Notes: generated by a model from the letters alone, not told the origin. Counted from the first letter of the stretch, positions 9,751 through 18,306 are shown. The stretch: 32,949 bases of DNA from Ursidibacter arcticus (GCF_009761375.1 NZ_LEKM01000050.1:1-32949), one strand, 5' to 3'. Numbers and translations are program-made.

Positions 9751-9792
9751 AAGCGGTATGATTTGCAAAAAATCTTACACATCTTACCGCTT
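9751..9792. repeat. Inverted pair of USS-like cores
   Basis: AAGCGGTATGAT (9751-9762) and ATCTTACCGCTT (9781-9792) pair with one mismatch. Both arms carry the uptake core AAGCGGT without its leading AC. The hairpin lies between the divergent prlC and yghU starts, so it does not end either gene; it may be in the yghU leader. Confidence 0.45.
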
Positions 9793-9832
9793 CTATTCAC
9801 ATTCAATGGTTTATCAAAACTAAGGAGCAACA

Positions 9833-10621
9833 ATGACAAATTATATTCCACCGACAGTATGGCGTTGGGAAGAGCAAAATGGCGGAGCTTTTGCGGCAAT
9901 CAACCGCCCTACATCAGGGGCAACCTTTGATTTAACACTCCCACAAGGCAATAAAGGCTTACAGCTTTACTCATTGGGAACGCCGAATGGGGTAAAAATT
10001 ACCATAATGCTAGAAGAATTATTGGCTAAAGGTATCACTCAAGCTGATTATGATCTATTTAAAATAGATATTCGTCAAGGCGATCAATTTGGCAGTGGCT
10101 TTGTTGACATTAACCCAAATTCTAAAATACCTGCACTACTTGATTTAACCTCCGAACAACCACAAAAAGTCTTTGAATCTGGGGCTATTTTGCTCTATTT
10201 AGCTGAAAAATTTCAGGCTTTTATCCCAAGTGATTTTTCAAAACGTACAGAATGCCTTTCTTGGCTATTTTGGCAAATGGCAAGTGCCCCTTATGTTGGC
10301 GGTGGATTTGGACATTTTTATAAATATGCCCCAGAGAAATTTGAGTACCCAATCAACCGTTTTACAATGGAAACAAAGCGTCAATTAGATTTGCTGGATA
10401 AACATTTAGCCAAACAGGAATATATTTGCGGTGGGGAATACACGATTGCCGATATTGCCATTTGGAGCTGGTATGGGCAGCTTGCTCTTGGCTTAGTTTA
10501 TGACGCTAGGGAGTTTTTAGCGATAGAGAGTTACCCAAATTTACTACGCTGGGCAAATGTTATTTATCATCGCCCAGCAGTGCAAAAAGGCTTACAAGCT
10601 GAATATCAACCTGTTCGCTAA
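9833..10621 (+). CDS. yghU: YghU-like glutathione S-transferase
   Basis: Nu-class glutathione transferase family; E. coli YghU reduces disulfides of organic substrates and binds two glutathiones. The 262 residues match YghU throughout: the N-terminal GGAFAAINRPTSG extension, the thioredoxin-fold segment LQLYSLGTPNGVKITIMLEE, the NPNSKIPAL turn, ESGAILLYLAEK (glutathione-binding ES pair) and the helical C-terminal domain with YTIADIAIWSWYG. It is somewhat shorter at the C-terminus than E. coli YghU (288). AAGGAGCAACA precedes the ATG. A USS-type hairpin follows the stop. Confidence 0.9.
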   Translation: MTNYIPPTVWRWEEQNGGAFAAINRPTSGATFDLTLPQGNKGLQLYSLGTPNGVKITIMLEELLAKGITQADYDLFKIDIRQGDQFGSGFVDINPNSKIPALLDLTSEQPQKVFESGAILLYLAEKFQAFIPSDFSKRTECLSWLFWQMASAPYVGGGFGHFYKYAPEKFEYPINRFTMETKRQLDLLDKHLAKQEYICGGEYTIADIAIWSWYGQLALGLVYDAREFLAIESYPNLLRWANVIYHRPAVQKGLQAEYQPVR

Positions 10622-10623
10622 AT

Positions 10624-10671
10624 CATAAGCGGAGAGATTTGCAATATTTTTTGCAAAAGGCTCCGCTTATG
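10624..10671 (+). terminator. USS-type hairpin terminator after yghU
   Basis: CATAAGCGGAG (10624-10634) pairs perfectly with CTCCGCTTATG (10661-10671), with a further inner TTTGCAA/TTGCAAA pairing. It starts two bases after the yghU stop. There is no long U tract after it. Confidence 0.55.
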
Positions 10672-10713
10672 TAAATATCACCCTTATCTGTTCTGTTATT
10701 GCTTTTATATTGT

Positions 10714-10719
10714 TATAAT
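10714..10719 (+). promoter_or_regulatory. Possible metR -10 box
   Basis: A consensus TATAAT lies 39 bases before the metR start. The hexamer 17 bases upstream (TTCTGT) is a poor -35. No clear MetR self-binding site (TGAA-N5-TTCA) was found here. Confidence 0.35.
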
Positions 10720-10758
10720 TTTCATTCAAAATTGCCTTTATGAATAAAAATTTTAATA

Positions 10759-11688
10759 ATGAAACCGATCTTCCTTGAGCTTCGCCATTTGAAAACGCTA
10801 CTTGCCTTAAAAGAAAGTGGTAGTGTGTCTTTAGCTGCAAAACGCATTCATCTCACCCAATCGGCTTTATCACATCAAATCAAATTATTAGAAGATCAAT
10901 ATGAATTAACTTTATTTGAGCGTAAAACTCAGCCTATTCATTTCACTCCTGCAGGTGAGCGTTTAATTCAGTTGGCTTATAAGATTTTACCACAAGTGGT
11001 TGAGGCTGAATTAGATCTTGCCCGCGTAAAGCAGGGGGAGGTTGGTGAATTACGCATAGCAGTGGAATGTCATACTTGTTTTGATTGGCTAATGCCTGCA
11101 ATGGATAGATTTCGTCAAAGTTGGTCATTAGTTGAGCTGGATATAGTGTCTGGTTTCCATACAGACACTGTTGGGCTATTGCTTTCTCATCGTGCCGATT
11201 GGGCTGTAGTATCGGAGATGGAAGATGTCGCAGGCGTGAGCTATAAACCGCTATTTTCTTATGAAATGGTGGCAATTTGTTCTAAAGATCATCATTTGGC
11301 AAGTAAAGAAATTTGGGATGCTGAAGATTTTGCTGATGAAACTTTAATTACTTACCCTGTGCCTGATGATATGTTAGACCTTTTGCGTAAAGTATTACAC
11401 CCAAAAGGAATTAACCCGACAAGACGCACTAGTGAGCTTACCATTGCTATTATTCAACTTGTAGCGAGTAAACGGGGGGTTGCCGCTTTACCTTATTGGG
11501 CAGTAAAACCTTATTTAGAACGTGGCTATGTGGTGGCTCGTAAAATTACTCAGAAGGGGCTTTATAGTAATTTATACGGTGCAATTCGTGAATCGGATGC
11601 TGAAATGGCTTATATCATTGATTTCCATAACACCGTTAGAGCAGAAAGTTTCGCTACTTTACCTGATTTGTTGGTTTTGGAAAGATAA
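10759..11688 (+). CDS. metR: MetR, LysR-family regulator of methionine synthesis
   Basis: LysR-type activator of methionine biosynthesis genes, with homocysteine as co-inducer in enterics. The 309 residues carry the N-terminal winged helix-turn-helix (about 7-65, with SVSLAAKRIHLTQSALSHQIKLLE) and an effector domain. MetR-specific stretches include RKTQPIHFTPAGERL, RIAVECHTCFDWLMPA and the late GVAALPYWAV. In E. coli metR is divergent from metE; here no met gene is adjacent, so the assignment rests on the protein. It is convergent with ydgA. Confidence 0.85.
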   Translation: MKPIFLELRHLKTLLALKESGSVSLAAKRIHLTQSALSHQIKLLEDQYELTLFERKTQPIHFTPAGERLIQLAYKILPQVVEAELDLARVKQGEVGELRIAVECHTCFDWLMPAMDRFRQSWSLVELDIVSGFHTDTVGLLLSHRADWAVVSEMEDVAGVSYKPLFSYEMVAICSKDHHLASKEIWDAEDFADETLITYPVPDDMLDLLRKVLHPKGINPTRRTSELTIAIIQLVASKRGVAALPYWAVKPYLERGYVVARKITQKGLYSNLYGAIRESDAEMAYIIDFHNTVRAESFATLPDLLVLER

Positions 11689-11689
11689 A

Positions 11690-11718
11690 GAGGCAATATG
11701 TTTGTATCATATTGCCTC
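11690..11718. terminator. Hairpin between metR and ydgA
   Basis: GAGGCAATATG (11690-11700) and CATATTGCCTC (11708-11718) form a perfect 11-base stem with a 7-base loop, between convergent genes. On the minus strand it is followed by CTTTATCTTT, so it best serves ydgA and may work in both directions. Confidence 0.65.
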
Positions 11719-11737
11719 AATGAATAGTAGCAACTCA

Positions 11738-13159
11738 CTACATTCCCATTCCAGATAACCCTAGCATAATAAAGAACATAGCATTTTCAACTTGATGCTC
11801 TGGCACATCATTACCGTTAAGTTTCACTTTGCCTTCGTCAATTTCTAATTTCAATTTAATATTTTCTGCATCAACAACCGCTAAACCGCTACTTCTTGCT
11901 TGAAGTACTAATTCCTCAACTTGTGCTTTTGCAGCTTGCTCTGCTGTCGCTTTTTGTTCAGGATCGATAGAGGCTACTTGTTTAGCAAGCTCTTCTAACG
12001 CATTGATATTTAACGTTACATCAAACAAAGATTGTTTAAAGATATTCAATCCATCAGACATATTATTCATATTACTAAAATCAGTTGCTTTTAAGTTGAG
12101 TAATAGTGCGAGCTGATTTTTCCCTTTGCTGTTAGTTAAAGAGAAATCTTTGATATGTAACTGTGGTCCTTTGCTCAATAAAGTTTTGCCAATTTCTTCC
12201 ACTTTTGCGTTTTGTTCATCAGTCAATTCTGAACCAGCTTGCATTTGTGAGCTATAAACCATCAACTCATCAAAGGATTTGGCATCTAATTTCATTGATA
12301 AATCGGCTTTTAACTGACCTAAATCAAGCTCTTCGCTTTGATTTTTTACGACAACTTGAGATGAAAAATCGCCTGAGATATCGTAGTCTTCGTTTACCAG
12401 TTTAGCATCGCCTTTTGAAGTAATTTTATTCAACGTTAAACTTGGCTTGTTAGCGTCTGCCGATGAAATTCTAAAGCTATCAGCACTCATTGTATAATCG
12501 CCAATAGTTAAATAGCGGTAAGTTTCCGCTGTTTTTTTGCCTTTTACCTCATAACGAAGCCCGTTATATTCCATCTTTGTAATAGGATCTAGAAGCGAAA
12601 GCATTGGAATATCCATTGCTAATTGATAATCGCCTGATTTTGCCAGTGTAAACTCCCCTGAGGTATCAGAGATATTCCACATTGCATCGTCAAGTTTGAA
12701 TCCCGATGTTGAAAACTGACCGCTTACATCGCCTGCATAGCTCATCGCTGTTTGATGCGTAAAGACTTCGGGTTTTGTGAAATAGCTTTTTAGCTGTTCT
12801 GGTGAGCTAATTTTTCCCTCACTGCTGACCATTGCTGGCACAAGGTTTCCTTTCATCAAACGGTTAATTGGTAAAGGACCGTGGTAAAGTTTATCACTCC
12901 CTTGCAGCTGATAAGTCTCTCCGCCAATTTGAGTTTCTAGGTTATAGCTAATGTCTGAGCTGAAAAAATGACGTTCAATTTTGACATCTTTGATTTCTGC
13001 TTTCACACCGTAAATTTCAAGCTGTTTTAAAGCATTATTCCCTAGTGTAACAAGTTCGCTATACTTTTCTTCAACTTGTTTTCCTGTGTACCAACTTCCG
13101 CTCGTTGCCACAGCACCGATAACGACTGCGACTGAAATAGCGATGGTAGATAATTTCAT
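11738..13159 (-). CDS. ydgA: YdgA family protein (DUF945)
   Basis: The 473 residues begin with a hydrophobic segment (about 5-25) that could be a membrane anchor or uncleaved signal, after which the protein should lie in the periplasm. The rest is a beta-rich domain of the DUF945/YdgA family, with typical stretches such as GPLPINRLMKG and FSLTNSKGKNQLALLLNL, and a C-terminal ENAMFFIMLGLSGMGM. Family function is not well defined; E. coli YdgA has been linked to swarming. AAAGGAAAC precedes the ATG. It starts 33 bases after fadJ with no visible terminator between, so it may be the last gene of a fadI-fadJ-ydgA transcript. Confidence 0.75.
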   Translation of the reverse strand: MKLSTIAISVAVVIGAVATSGSWYTGKQVEEKYSELVTLGNNALKQLEIYGVKAEIKDVKIERHFFSSDISYNLETQIGGETYQLQGSDKLYHGPLPINRLMKGNLVPAMVSSEGKISSPEQLKSYFTKPEVFTHQTAMSYAGDVSGQFSTSGFKLDDAMWNISDTSGEFTLAKSGDYQLAMDIPMLSLLDPITKMEYNGLRYEVKGKKTAETYRYLTIGDYTMSADSFRISSADANKPSLTLNKITSKGDAKLVNEDYDISGDFSSQVVVKNQSEELDLGQLKADLSMKLDAKSFDELMVYSSQMQAGSELTDEQNAKVEEIGKTLLSKGPQLHIKDFSLTNSKGKNQLALLLNLKATDFSNMNNMSDGLNIFKQSLFDVTLNINALEELAKQVASIDPEQKATAEQAAKAQVEELVLQARSSGLAVVDAENIKLKLEIDEGKVKLNGNDVPEHQVENAMFFIMLGLSGMGM

Positions 13160-13169
13160 AATGTTTCCT

Positions 13170-13197
13170 TTTTGTTGATTAAATTTTGTTGATTAAA
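13170..13197. repeat. 14-base tandem duplication over the fadJ stop
   Basis: TTTTGTTGATTAAA occurs twice in tandem (13170-13183, 13184-13197). The second copy contains the fadJ stop (13193-13195); the first lies in the gap before ydgA. It looks like a recent slippage event. Confidence 0.7.
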
Positions 13198-15316
13198 TTG
13201 TTTGTTCGGCACGTTGTAATAGCCAGTCACAAGGAGTAAAACGATCACCATAAATTTGAACGTGTTTGCGTAAATGGTAAACAATATCCTTCGCCCCAAC
13301 TTGCTCAATATAAGCATAAATTCCGCCACGAAAATCAGGGAAGTCAAAACCTAAAACCGATGCCACATTGCCTTCATCAGTCGATTGAATAACATTATCT
13401 TGTAAACACCAACAAGCCTCGTTAATCATTCGTAAAATACAACGGCGAGCAATATCTTGAGATTCCAAGTCATTACGCATAATGGTTTCCATTACGTGAT
13501 AAATGCTCTTATCTTCTTGGGTTCTTTCACCTTTAGAGTTATAAAGATAAAAACCACGTTTATTTTTTCTCCCTTTACGTTCATTCATTGCCAAAAGTTG
13601 TACACTCTCTGGTAATTTAAAACGGTTTCCTAGCTGTTCAACCATTGCTTTATTTGATTTGACGATCATATCTAACCCCATATCATCAATCATTGCTAAT
13701 GGGCCTGTCTTAAAGCCAAATTCTTGTAAAGAACGATCAATAAACTCAATCCCTTCGCCTTCAACTAAGCATTGAATCGCCTCAAGCAAAAATGGCGTTA
13801 AGATACGGTTGATAAAAAAGCCTTCTTTATCGGCAACCAACAAAGGTACTTTACCTTGTTGAATAGCAAAATGAATAGCTGTCGCTATGGTATGCTCACT
13901 TGTTCGGTCGTGTGGTACGATTTCTACCATTTTACGTTTAGTGACGGGGCTAAAATAGTGAAATCCAATCACATTTTCAGGGCGTGTTGCGACTGAGGCA
14001 ATTTCACGAATAGAAAATGTCGAAGTATTGGTCGCAAAAATAGCATTTGGGCTATAATACTGCTCACTTTCTCGGATCATTTTTTGCTTTAATTCAAGGT
14101 TTTCATAAACAGCCTCAATAATAAAATCGGTCTGTTTGCCTGCAACTAAGCGATCCCCACCAGTAATTAAATTCATTCGTTGAATCATTTCGCCGTGAGA
14201 AAGCAATTTTTTATCCACAGCCTTGTGCATCAATCCATAACAGGTTTTTAACGCTTTTTGAATTTCAGAAGGGTGAATATCTTTAATCCTAACAGGCACT
14301 TTGGCATTATTCGCCGTTAAGTAAGCAATACCAGCTCCCATATAACCACTGCCTAATACACTGACTTGAGCAACATCACGCACATTAGCCCGATCTTTGT
14401 AATGCTCTTTCATCGCTCGTTCCGTCTGTTTAAGATCAATCAGCACTTGCGATTGCTCCGTACGGAATAGCTCAACAAAAGCATCTTGTTCAAGCAATAA
14501 ACCTGCTTTAAAGCGAGGCTCTTTCAGCATATTCAAAATTTTTGCCACCGCAGGGTAATTCCCAAATGCCTTATTCCACACTCGGTTTTCGATATAATCT
14601 AAATAACGCTGGCGGAAGAATGGGTTGCCTTCAAGTTGTTTTCGCCACTGCTTAAAGCGACTAAGCGGTTGTTTATGGTCAATTTTTTGCACTTCGTTAT
14701 TTAGCAAAAGTTGATAAGCGGTTTCAAACACATTACTTGCTGGAATTAAGCGATCAACCAATCCCCATTTCAATGCTTTTTCTGCACTAATTTTTTGCCC
14801 CGAAAGCAACATCTTAATAGCATTTGATAGCCCAATTAAACGTGGTAAACGTTGAGTACCGCCTGCAAAAGGTAAAATTCCTGAGCGAACTTGTGGAATA
14901 GCGAATTTAGTATGAATTTCTTCACTTGCCACTCGATAATCACAAGCTAATGCCAACTCTAGCCCCATACCAAAACAATCACCATCAATAACGGCAACAA
15001 CAGGCATTTTCAGCACGTTGATTTCTCGCATCACCGCTTGGGCATCTTGTGAAAGTGCTTTAAGTTGTGCATCTGTTTTTGTGCGTAGTGTGCTTAATTT
15101 ATAGCCTTTAATAAAACATTTCGGCTTAGTTGAAGTAAAAATTACCCCTCTAGCTTGCTGATAAATAATAGAGCCAATAACATCGCGTAAATCGGAAACA
15201 AAATTTTCAGGCAACCAGTTACTTGTTTGATCCGCCACATTTATCCGAACAATCGCAATACGATTATCATCAATTTCAACAGAAAAAGGGGAAATTGTTT
15301 GAAGTTGTTCTGTCAT
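13193..15316 (-). CDS. fadJ: FadJ-like multifunctional enzyme with altered hydratase site
   Basis: Homologue of the alpha subunit of anaerobic beta-oxidation: N-terminal enoyl-CoA hydratase (about 10-195) fused to 3-hydroxyacyl-CoA dehydrogenase (about 313-700); 707 residues against 714 in E. coli. The start is the ATG at 15314-15316, preceded by AAGGAACAG, 10 bases after fadI; a longer upstream frame lacks support. The dehydrogenase keeps GSGYMGAGI (322-330), His453 and Glu465. The hydratase is odd: Glu120 is present (GLELALACD), but the second catalytic Glu is Gln142 (IPQVRSGILP, E. coli PEVQLG), and the oxyanion loop FIAGAD is FIKGYK (68-73). Hydration is probably weak or lost, so substrate or role may differ from FadJ. 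Confidence 0.85.
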   Translation of the reverse strand: MTEQLQTISPFSVEIDDNRIAIVRINVADQTSNWLPENFVSDLRDVIGSIIYQQARGVIFTSTKPKCFIKGYKLSTLRTKTDAQLKALSQDAQAVMREINVLKMPVVAVIDGDCFGMGLELALACDYRVASEEIHTKFAIPQVRSGILPFAGGTQRLPRLIGLSNAIKMLLSGQKISAEKALKWGLVDRLIPASNVFETAYQLLLNNEVQKIDHKQPLSRFKQWRKQLEGNPFFRQRYLDYIENRVWNKAFGNYPAVAKILNMLKEPRFKAGLLLEQDAFVELFRTEQSQVLIDLKQTERAMKEHYKDRANVRDVAQVSVLGSGYMGAGIAYLTANNAKVPVRIKDIHPSEIQKALKTCYGLMHKAVDKKLLSHGEMIQRMNLITGGDRLVAGKQTDFIIEAVYENLELKQKMIRESEQYYSPNAIFATNTSTFSIREIASVATRPENVIGFHYFSPVTKRKMVEIVPHDRTSEHTIATAIHFAIQQGKVPLLVADKEGFFINRILTPFLLEAIQCLVEGEGIEFIDRSLQEFGFKTGPLAMIDDMGLDMIVKSNKAMVEQLGNRFKLPESVQLLAMNERKGRKNKRGFYLYNSKGERTQEDKSIYHVMETIMRNDLESQDIARRCILRMINEACWCLQDNVIQSTDEGNVASVLGFDFPDFRGGIYAYIEQVGAKDIVYHLRKHVQIYGDRFTPCDWLLQRAEQTI

Positions 15317-15326
15317 ATTCTGTTCC

Positions 15327-16631
15327 TTATTCACTCTCAAGCACCATTGCTGCACCTAAGCCACCCAATCCGCTTGATGCGACTAAAGATAAACCACCGC
15401 CCTTACGTTTCAAGGCATTTAATGATTGAATTAAAATACGCAAACTCGTTGCTGCTCGTGGATTACCAAAGGCAATAGAGCCACCAAGATGATTAAGTTT
15501 TGCCACATCAATTTTGCCCAAACAAGCGGTGCGATTGAGATGATTTTTTGCAAATTCGGTTGATTCAAATAAACGTAAATTTACTAACATTTGGCTAGCT
15601 GATGTTTCGTGAATATCAATTAAATCCATATCTTGTAAATTCACGTTCGCACGCTCTAAAGCTAAACTACTCGCGACAGTCGCTCCCATAAACATATTCT
15701 GCCAAATATCATTACCCGTAATTGCATAGCTACGAATATAACCTAATGGAGTTAAGCCTAGCTCTTTTGCTCGCTGTTCACGCATAAGTAATACCACAGC
15801 TGCACCATCTACGGCTTTTGGCATATTCGCTTCGGTGACTGTGGCGTAACTTTTATCCATTATTGGAGAAAATCGCTGATAATAGTGATCTTTTCTCGCC
15901 GCAGAAACCAATGTATCAGATACAACAAAATCGTGATAAGGGCGTGGGAAAGATGGCATCACTTCACTTTTCAATAATCCTAATCGCCAAGCATTCGCTG
16001 CTTTTTCATTTGAATCTCGAGCAAATTCATCTTGCTCTTGGCGACTAATATGATATTGCTGTGCCATTTGTTCTGAAATTTCCGCTACCGAGAGTTGCGT
16101 CATATAATCTTTTAAATTGACCCCGTGCGGTTTTAAATCTCGCCACGAGAACTGGCGGAATAATTCAAATTTTTTATCTAAAGTCGGTGCTTTAAAAATT
16201 GCTTGTAGCTTGCGGATCACTCTTGGGCTGATACTAAAAGGAGCATTTGAAATAGAATCTGTACCACCTGCAATACCTGCTGAAATTGAACCACTTACAA
16301 TACTTCCAGCCACGTTAACTAAGGCTTGCAAGCCCGATAAGCAAGAGCTACTTAAGGTATAGGCTTGTAAATATGGCATATTTAATGCTAAAGCAATTTC
16401 ACGAGATGGGTTAGGAATATCGGGTTGTTGAATCACTTGCCCAAAAACTAACTGCTCAATTTGTCGGCGGTCTAATTCGATTCGGCTTAATAACTCATTG
16501 GTTACCATCGTGCCTAAATCCGTTGCATAGGACGATTTAAACCCTGTATCACGTTGCACAAAGGGGGTTCTTAATCCTGATACAATGGCAACTCGCTCAC
16601 CTTGAGCGTTAAGAAGGTTCTGTCTAGCCAT
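15327..16631 (-). CDS. fadI: FadI-like thiolase-fold enzyme with Cys-His-Asn site
   Basis: Homologue of 3-ketoacyl-CoA thiolase FadI, 434 residues against 436 in E. coli, similar end to end (for example SRQEQDEFARDS and RAKELGLTPLGYIRSYAITG). The nucleophile Cys97 is present (SSSCLSG) and the NEAF/HEAF loop reads HETSA (His341, Glu342). The GHP motif, however, is GNP (Asn390), and the C-terminal catalytic Cys (VTACAAGG in E. coli) is Ser (VASSGLGG, about 419-420). In classical thiolases His and the second Cys are needed for catalysis. Cys, His and Asn at these loops match the KAS III-type triad, so this may be a condensing enzyme or an inactive partner. First gene of the fadI-fadJ(-ydgA) group. 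An exact USS lies inside (15522-15530). Confidence 0.82.
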   Translation of the reverse strand: MARQNLLNAQGERVAIVSGLRTPFVQRDTGFKSSYATDLGTMVTNELLSRIELDRRQIEQLVFGQVIQQPDIPNPSREIALALNMPYLQAYTLSSSCLSGLQALVNVAGSIVSGSISAGIAGGTDSISNAPFSISPRVIRKLQAIFKAPTLDKKFELFRQFSWRDLKPHGVNLKDYMTQLSVAEISEQMAQQYHISRQEQDEFARDSNEKAANAWRLGLLKSEVMPSFPRPYHDFVVSDTLVSAARKDHYYQRFSPIMDKSYATVTEANMPKAVDGAAVVLLMREQRAKELGLTPLGYIRSYAITGNDIWQNMFMGATVASSLALERANVNLQDMDLIDIHETSASQMLVNLRLFESTEFAKNHLNRTACLGKIDVAKLNHLGGSIAFGNPRAATSLRILIQSLNALKRKGGGLSLVASSGLGGLGAAMVLESE

Positions 16632-16667
16632 AGAAGTTCCTTTTAATCTGTATTCAAAAATTTTACA

Positions 16668-16673
16668 ATTCTA
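16668..16673 (-). promoter_or_regulatory. Possible extended -10 of fadI
   Basis: On the minus strand TGCTAGAAT forms an extended -10 box, 37 bases before the fadI ATG. No convincing -35 or FadR site is seen. AAGGAACTTCT supplies the ribosome binding site. Confidence 0.4.
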
Positions 16674-16708
16674 GCACAGTGAAAAAAAATCACTTATAAG
16701 AACTGTAA

Positions 16709-16717
16709 ACAAGCGGT
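16709..16717 (+). other. Apl-type DNA uptake signal sequence
   Basis: Exact ACAAGCGGT followed by an AT-rich T tract, as in the extended Apl-type consensus. Other exact copies: 2371-2379 (-), 4409-4417 (-), 5356-5364 (-), 15522-15530 (+), 16884-16892 (-), 21942-21950 (-), 25391-25399 (+), 28526-28534 (-) and 32274-32282 (-). Many one-base variants (ATAAGCGGT, GCAAGCGGT) also occur. Confidence 0.85.
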
Positions 16718-16776
16718 GAGATTTTTTTAATTTTTTACAACATTAATCTGCATTGTGTGGACGTTTTTATCTACAG

Positions 16777-16963
16777 CCCCCTCGCCCGCTTGCGGGAGAG
16801 GGAAAGGTTTGTCGTTCGTTTAGAACGACAAATCAGGGAGAGGGGCAAAAAGTGGAATGTCTGTTAAAAATTGATGAAAAGTTACCGCTTGTTTGCCCTC
16901 TCTCTGCTCAAAATAGCCTTACGCAATTTTGAGCTGTCTCTCTCCCGTAAACGGGCGAGAGTG
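16777..16963 (-). repeat. Five-hairpin dispersed repeat, copy B
   Basis: Reverse-complement copy of 173-354, nearly identical through its centre. All five hairpins are kept. The outermost stem differs by paired changes: copy A has CCCAC with GTGGG, copy B has CCCGT with ACGGG, so pairing is preserved while sequence changes. It holds an exact uptake sequence (16884-16892). It fills much of the gene-free gap 16632-17000 between divergent fadI and coaE. The remaining parts of this gap hold the fadI promoter region, one USS and AT-rich sequence. Confidence 0.82.
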
Positions 16964-16970
16964 TTTTTAA

Positions 16971-17615
<645 letters not shown>

Positions 17616-17647
17616 CATTTAACATCAATATAAAATAAGGAAATATA

Positions 17648-17824
17648 ATGACAATCGTAAATTGCCCAACCTGTGAAAAAGAAGTTATTTGGTCTGCACA
17701 AAGCCCATACCGCCCATTTTGTAGCAAACGTTGCCAGCTAATAGACTTGGGTGAATGGGCTGATGAGAAGAAAGTTATCGCAGGGTCAGATGATGATTTA
17801 ATGTCTGACTATACGGAAAATTAA
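17648..17824 (+). CDS. yacG: DNA gyrase inhibitor YacG
   Basis: A 58-residue zinc protein that binds GyrB and inhibits gyrase in E. coli. Zinc ligands are CPTC (Cys6, Cys9) and FCSKRC (Cys25, Cys29). The stretch [20 protein letters not shown] is almost the same as in E. coli, and the acidic C-terminus is present. AAGGAAA precedes the ATG. The stop TAA (17822-17824) overlaps the end of greB on the other strand by four bases, the shared TTAA serving as the end of both genes. Confidence 0.93.
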   Translation: MTIVNCPTCEKEVIWSAQSPYRPFCSKRCQLIDLGEWADEKKVIAGSDDDLMSDYTEN

Positions 17825-18306
17825 AGGCTATTTTTATCGTACCAAATATTATTGATATAGAGTGTTACTCTGCCAGATGGTGTTTCAACTTGGATTTCAT
17901 CATCAATTTGTTTGCCGATTAACGCTCTAGCCACTGGAGAATCAACCGAAATCCATTGTTTCGCAGGGTCAAACTCATCGCAACCGACAATTCGATATTG
18001 CTTGATCTCCCCCTCCTCATTTTCTAACTCTACCCAAGCCCCAAAAAAGACTTTCCCTTCTTGGCTTGGGTGATAATCCACAATTTTTAGGACTTCTAAT
18101 CGTTTACTTAGAAAACGCACTCGGCGATCAATTTCTCGCAATCGCCGTTTTCCATAAATATATTCGGCATTTTCACTTCGATCACCTAAAGCAGCTGCTT
18201 CCGATACGGCTTGTGTTACTTTGGGGCGTTCTTCCTTCCATAAAAATTTGAGTTCTTGATCGAGTGATTGCCAGCCAGAGCGAGTGATGTAATCTGATTT
18301 TGCCAT
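17821..18306 (-). CDS. greB: Transcription elongation factor GreB
   Basis: Restarts backtracked RNA polymerase by stimulating transcript cleavage. The 161 residues show the N-terminal coiled coil with the acidic tip ([23 protein letters not shown], the DxxE-type pair) and the C-terminal FKBP-like domain ending [19 protein letters not shown]. GreB rather than GreA because of [12 protein letters not shown] and FFGAWVELE. Its ATG overlaps the kdsD stop by one base (TAATG), implying translational coupling. It converges on yacG with overlapping stops and no room for a terminator. Confidence 0.94.
   Translation of the reverse strand: MAKSDYITRSGWQSLDQELKFLWKEERPKVTQAVSEAAALGDRSENAEYIYGKRRLREIDRRVRFLSKRLEVLKIVDYHPSQEGKVFFGAWVELENEEGEIKQYRIVGCDEFDPAKQWISVDSPVARALIGKQIDDEIQVETPSGRVTLYINNIWYDKNSL

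Noticed and set aside
10622-10758. MetR self-binding site
   Set aside because: TGAA and TTCA words occur but not at the required five-base spacing.
13156-13347. 63-residue minus-strand frame
   Set aside because: Overlaps the end of fadJ in another frame and has no similarity that I recognise.
15317-15355. N-terminal extension of FadJ
   Set aside because: It overlaps fadI and lacks a ribosome site; the ATG at 15316 has AAGGAACAG and matches family N-termini.
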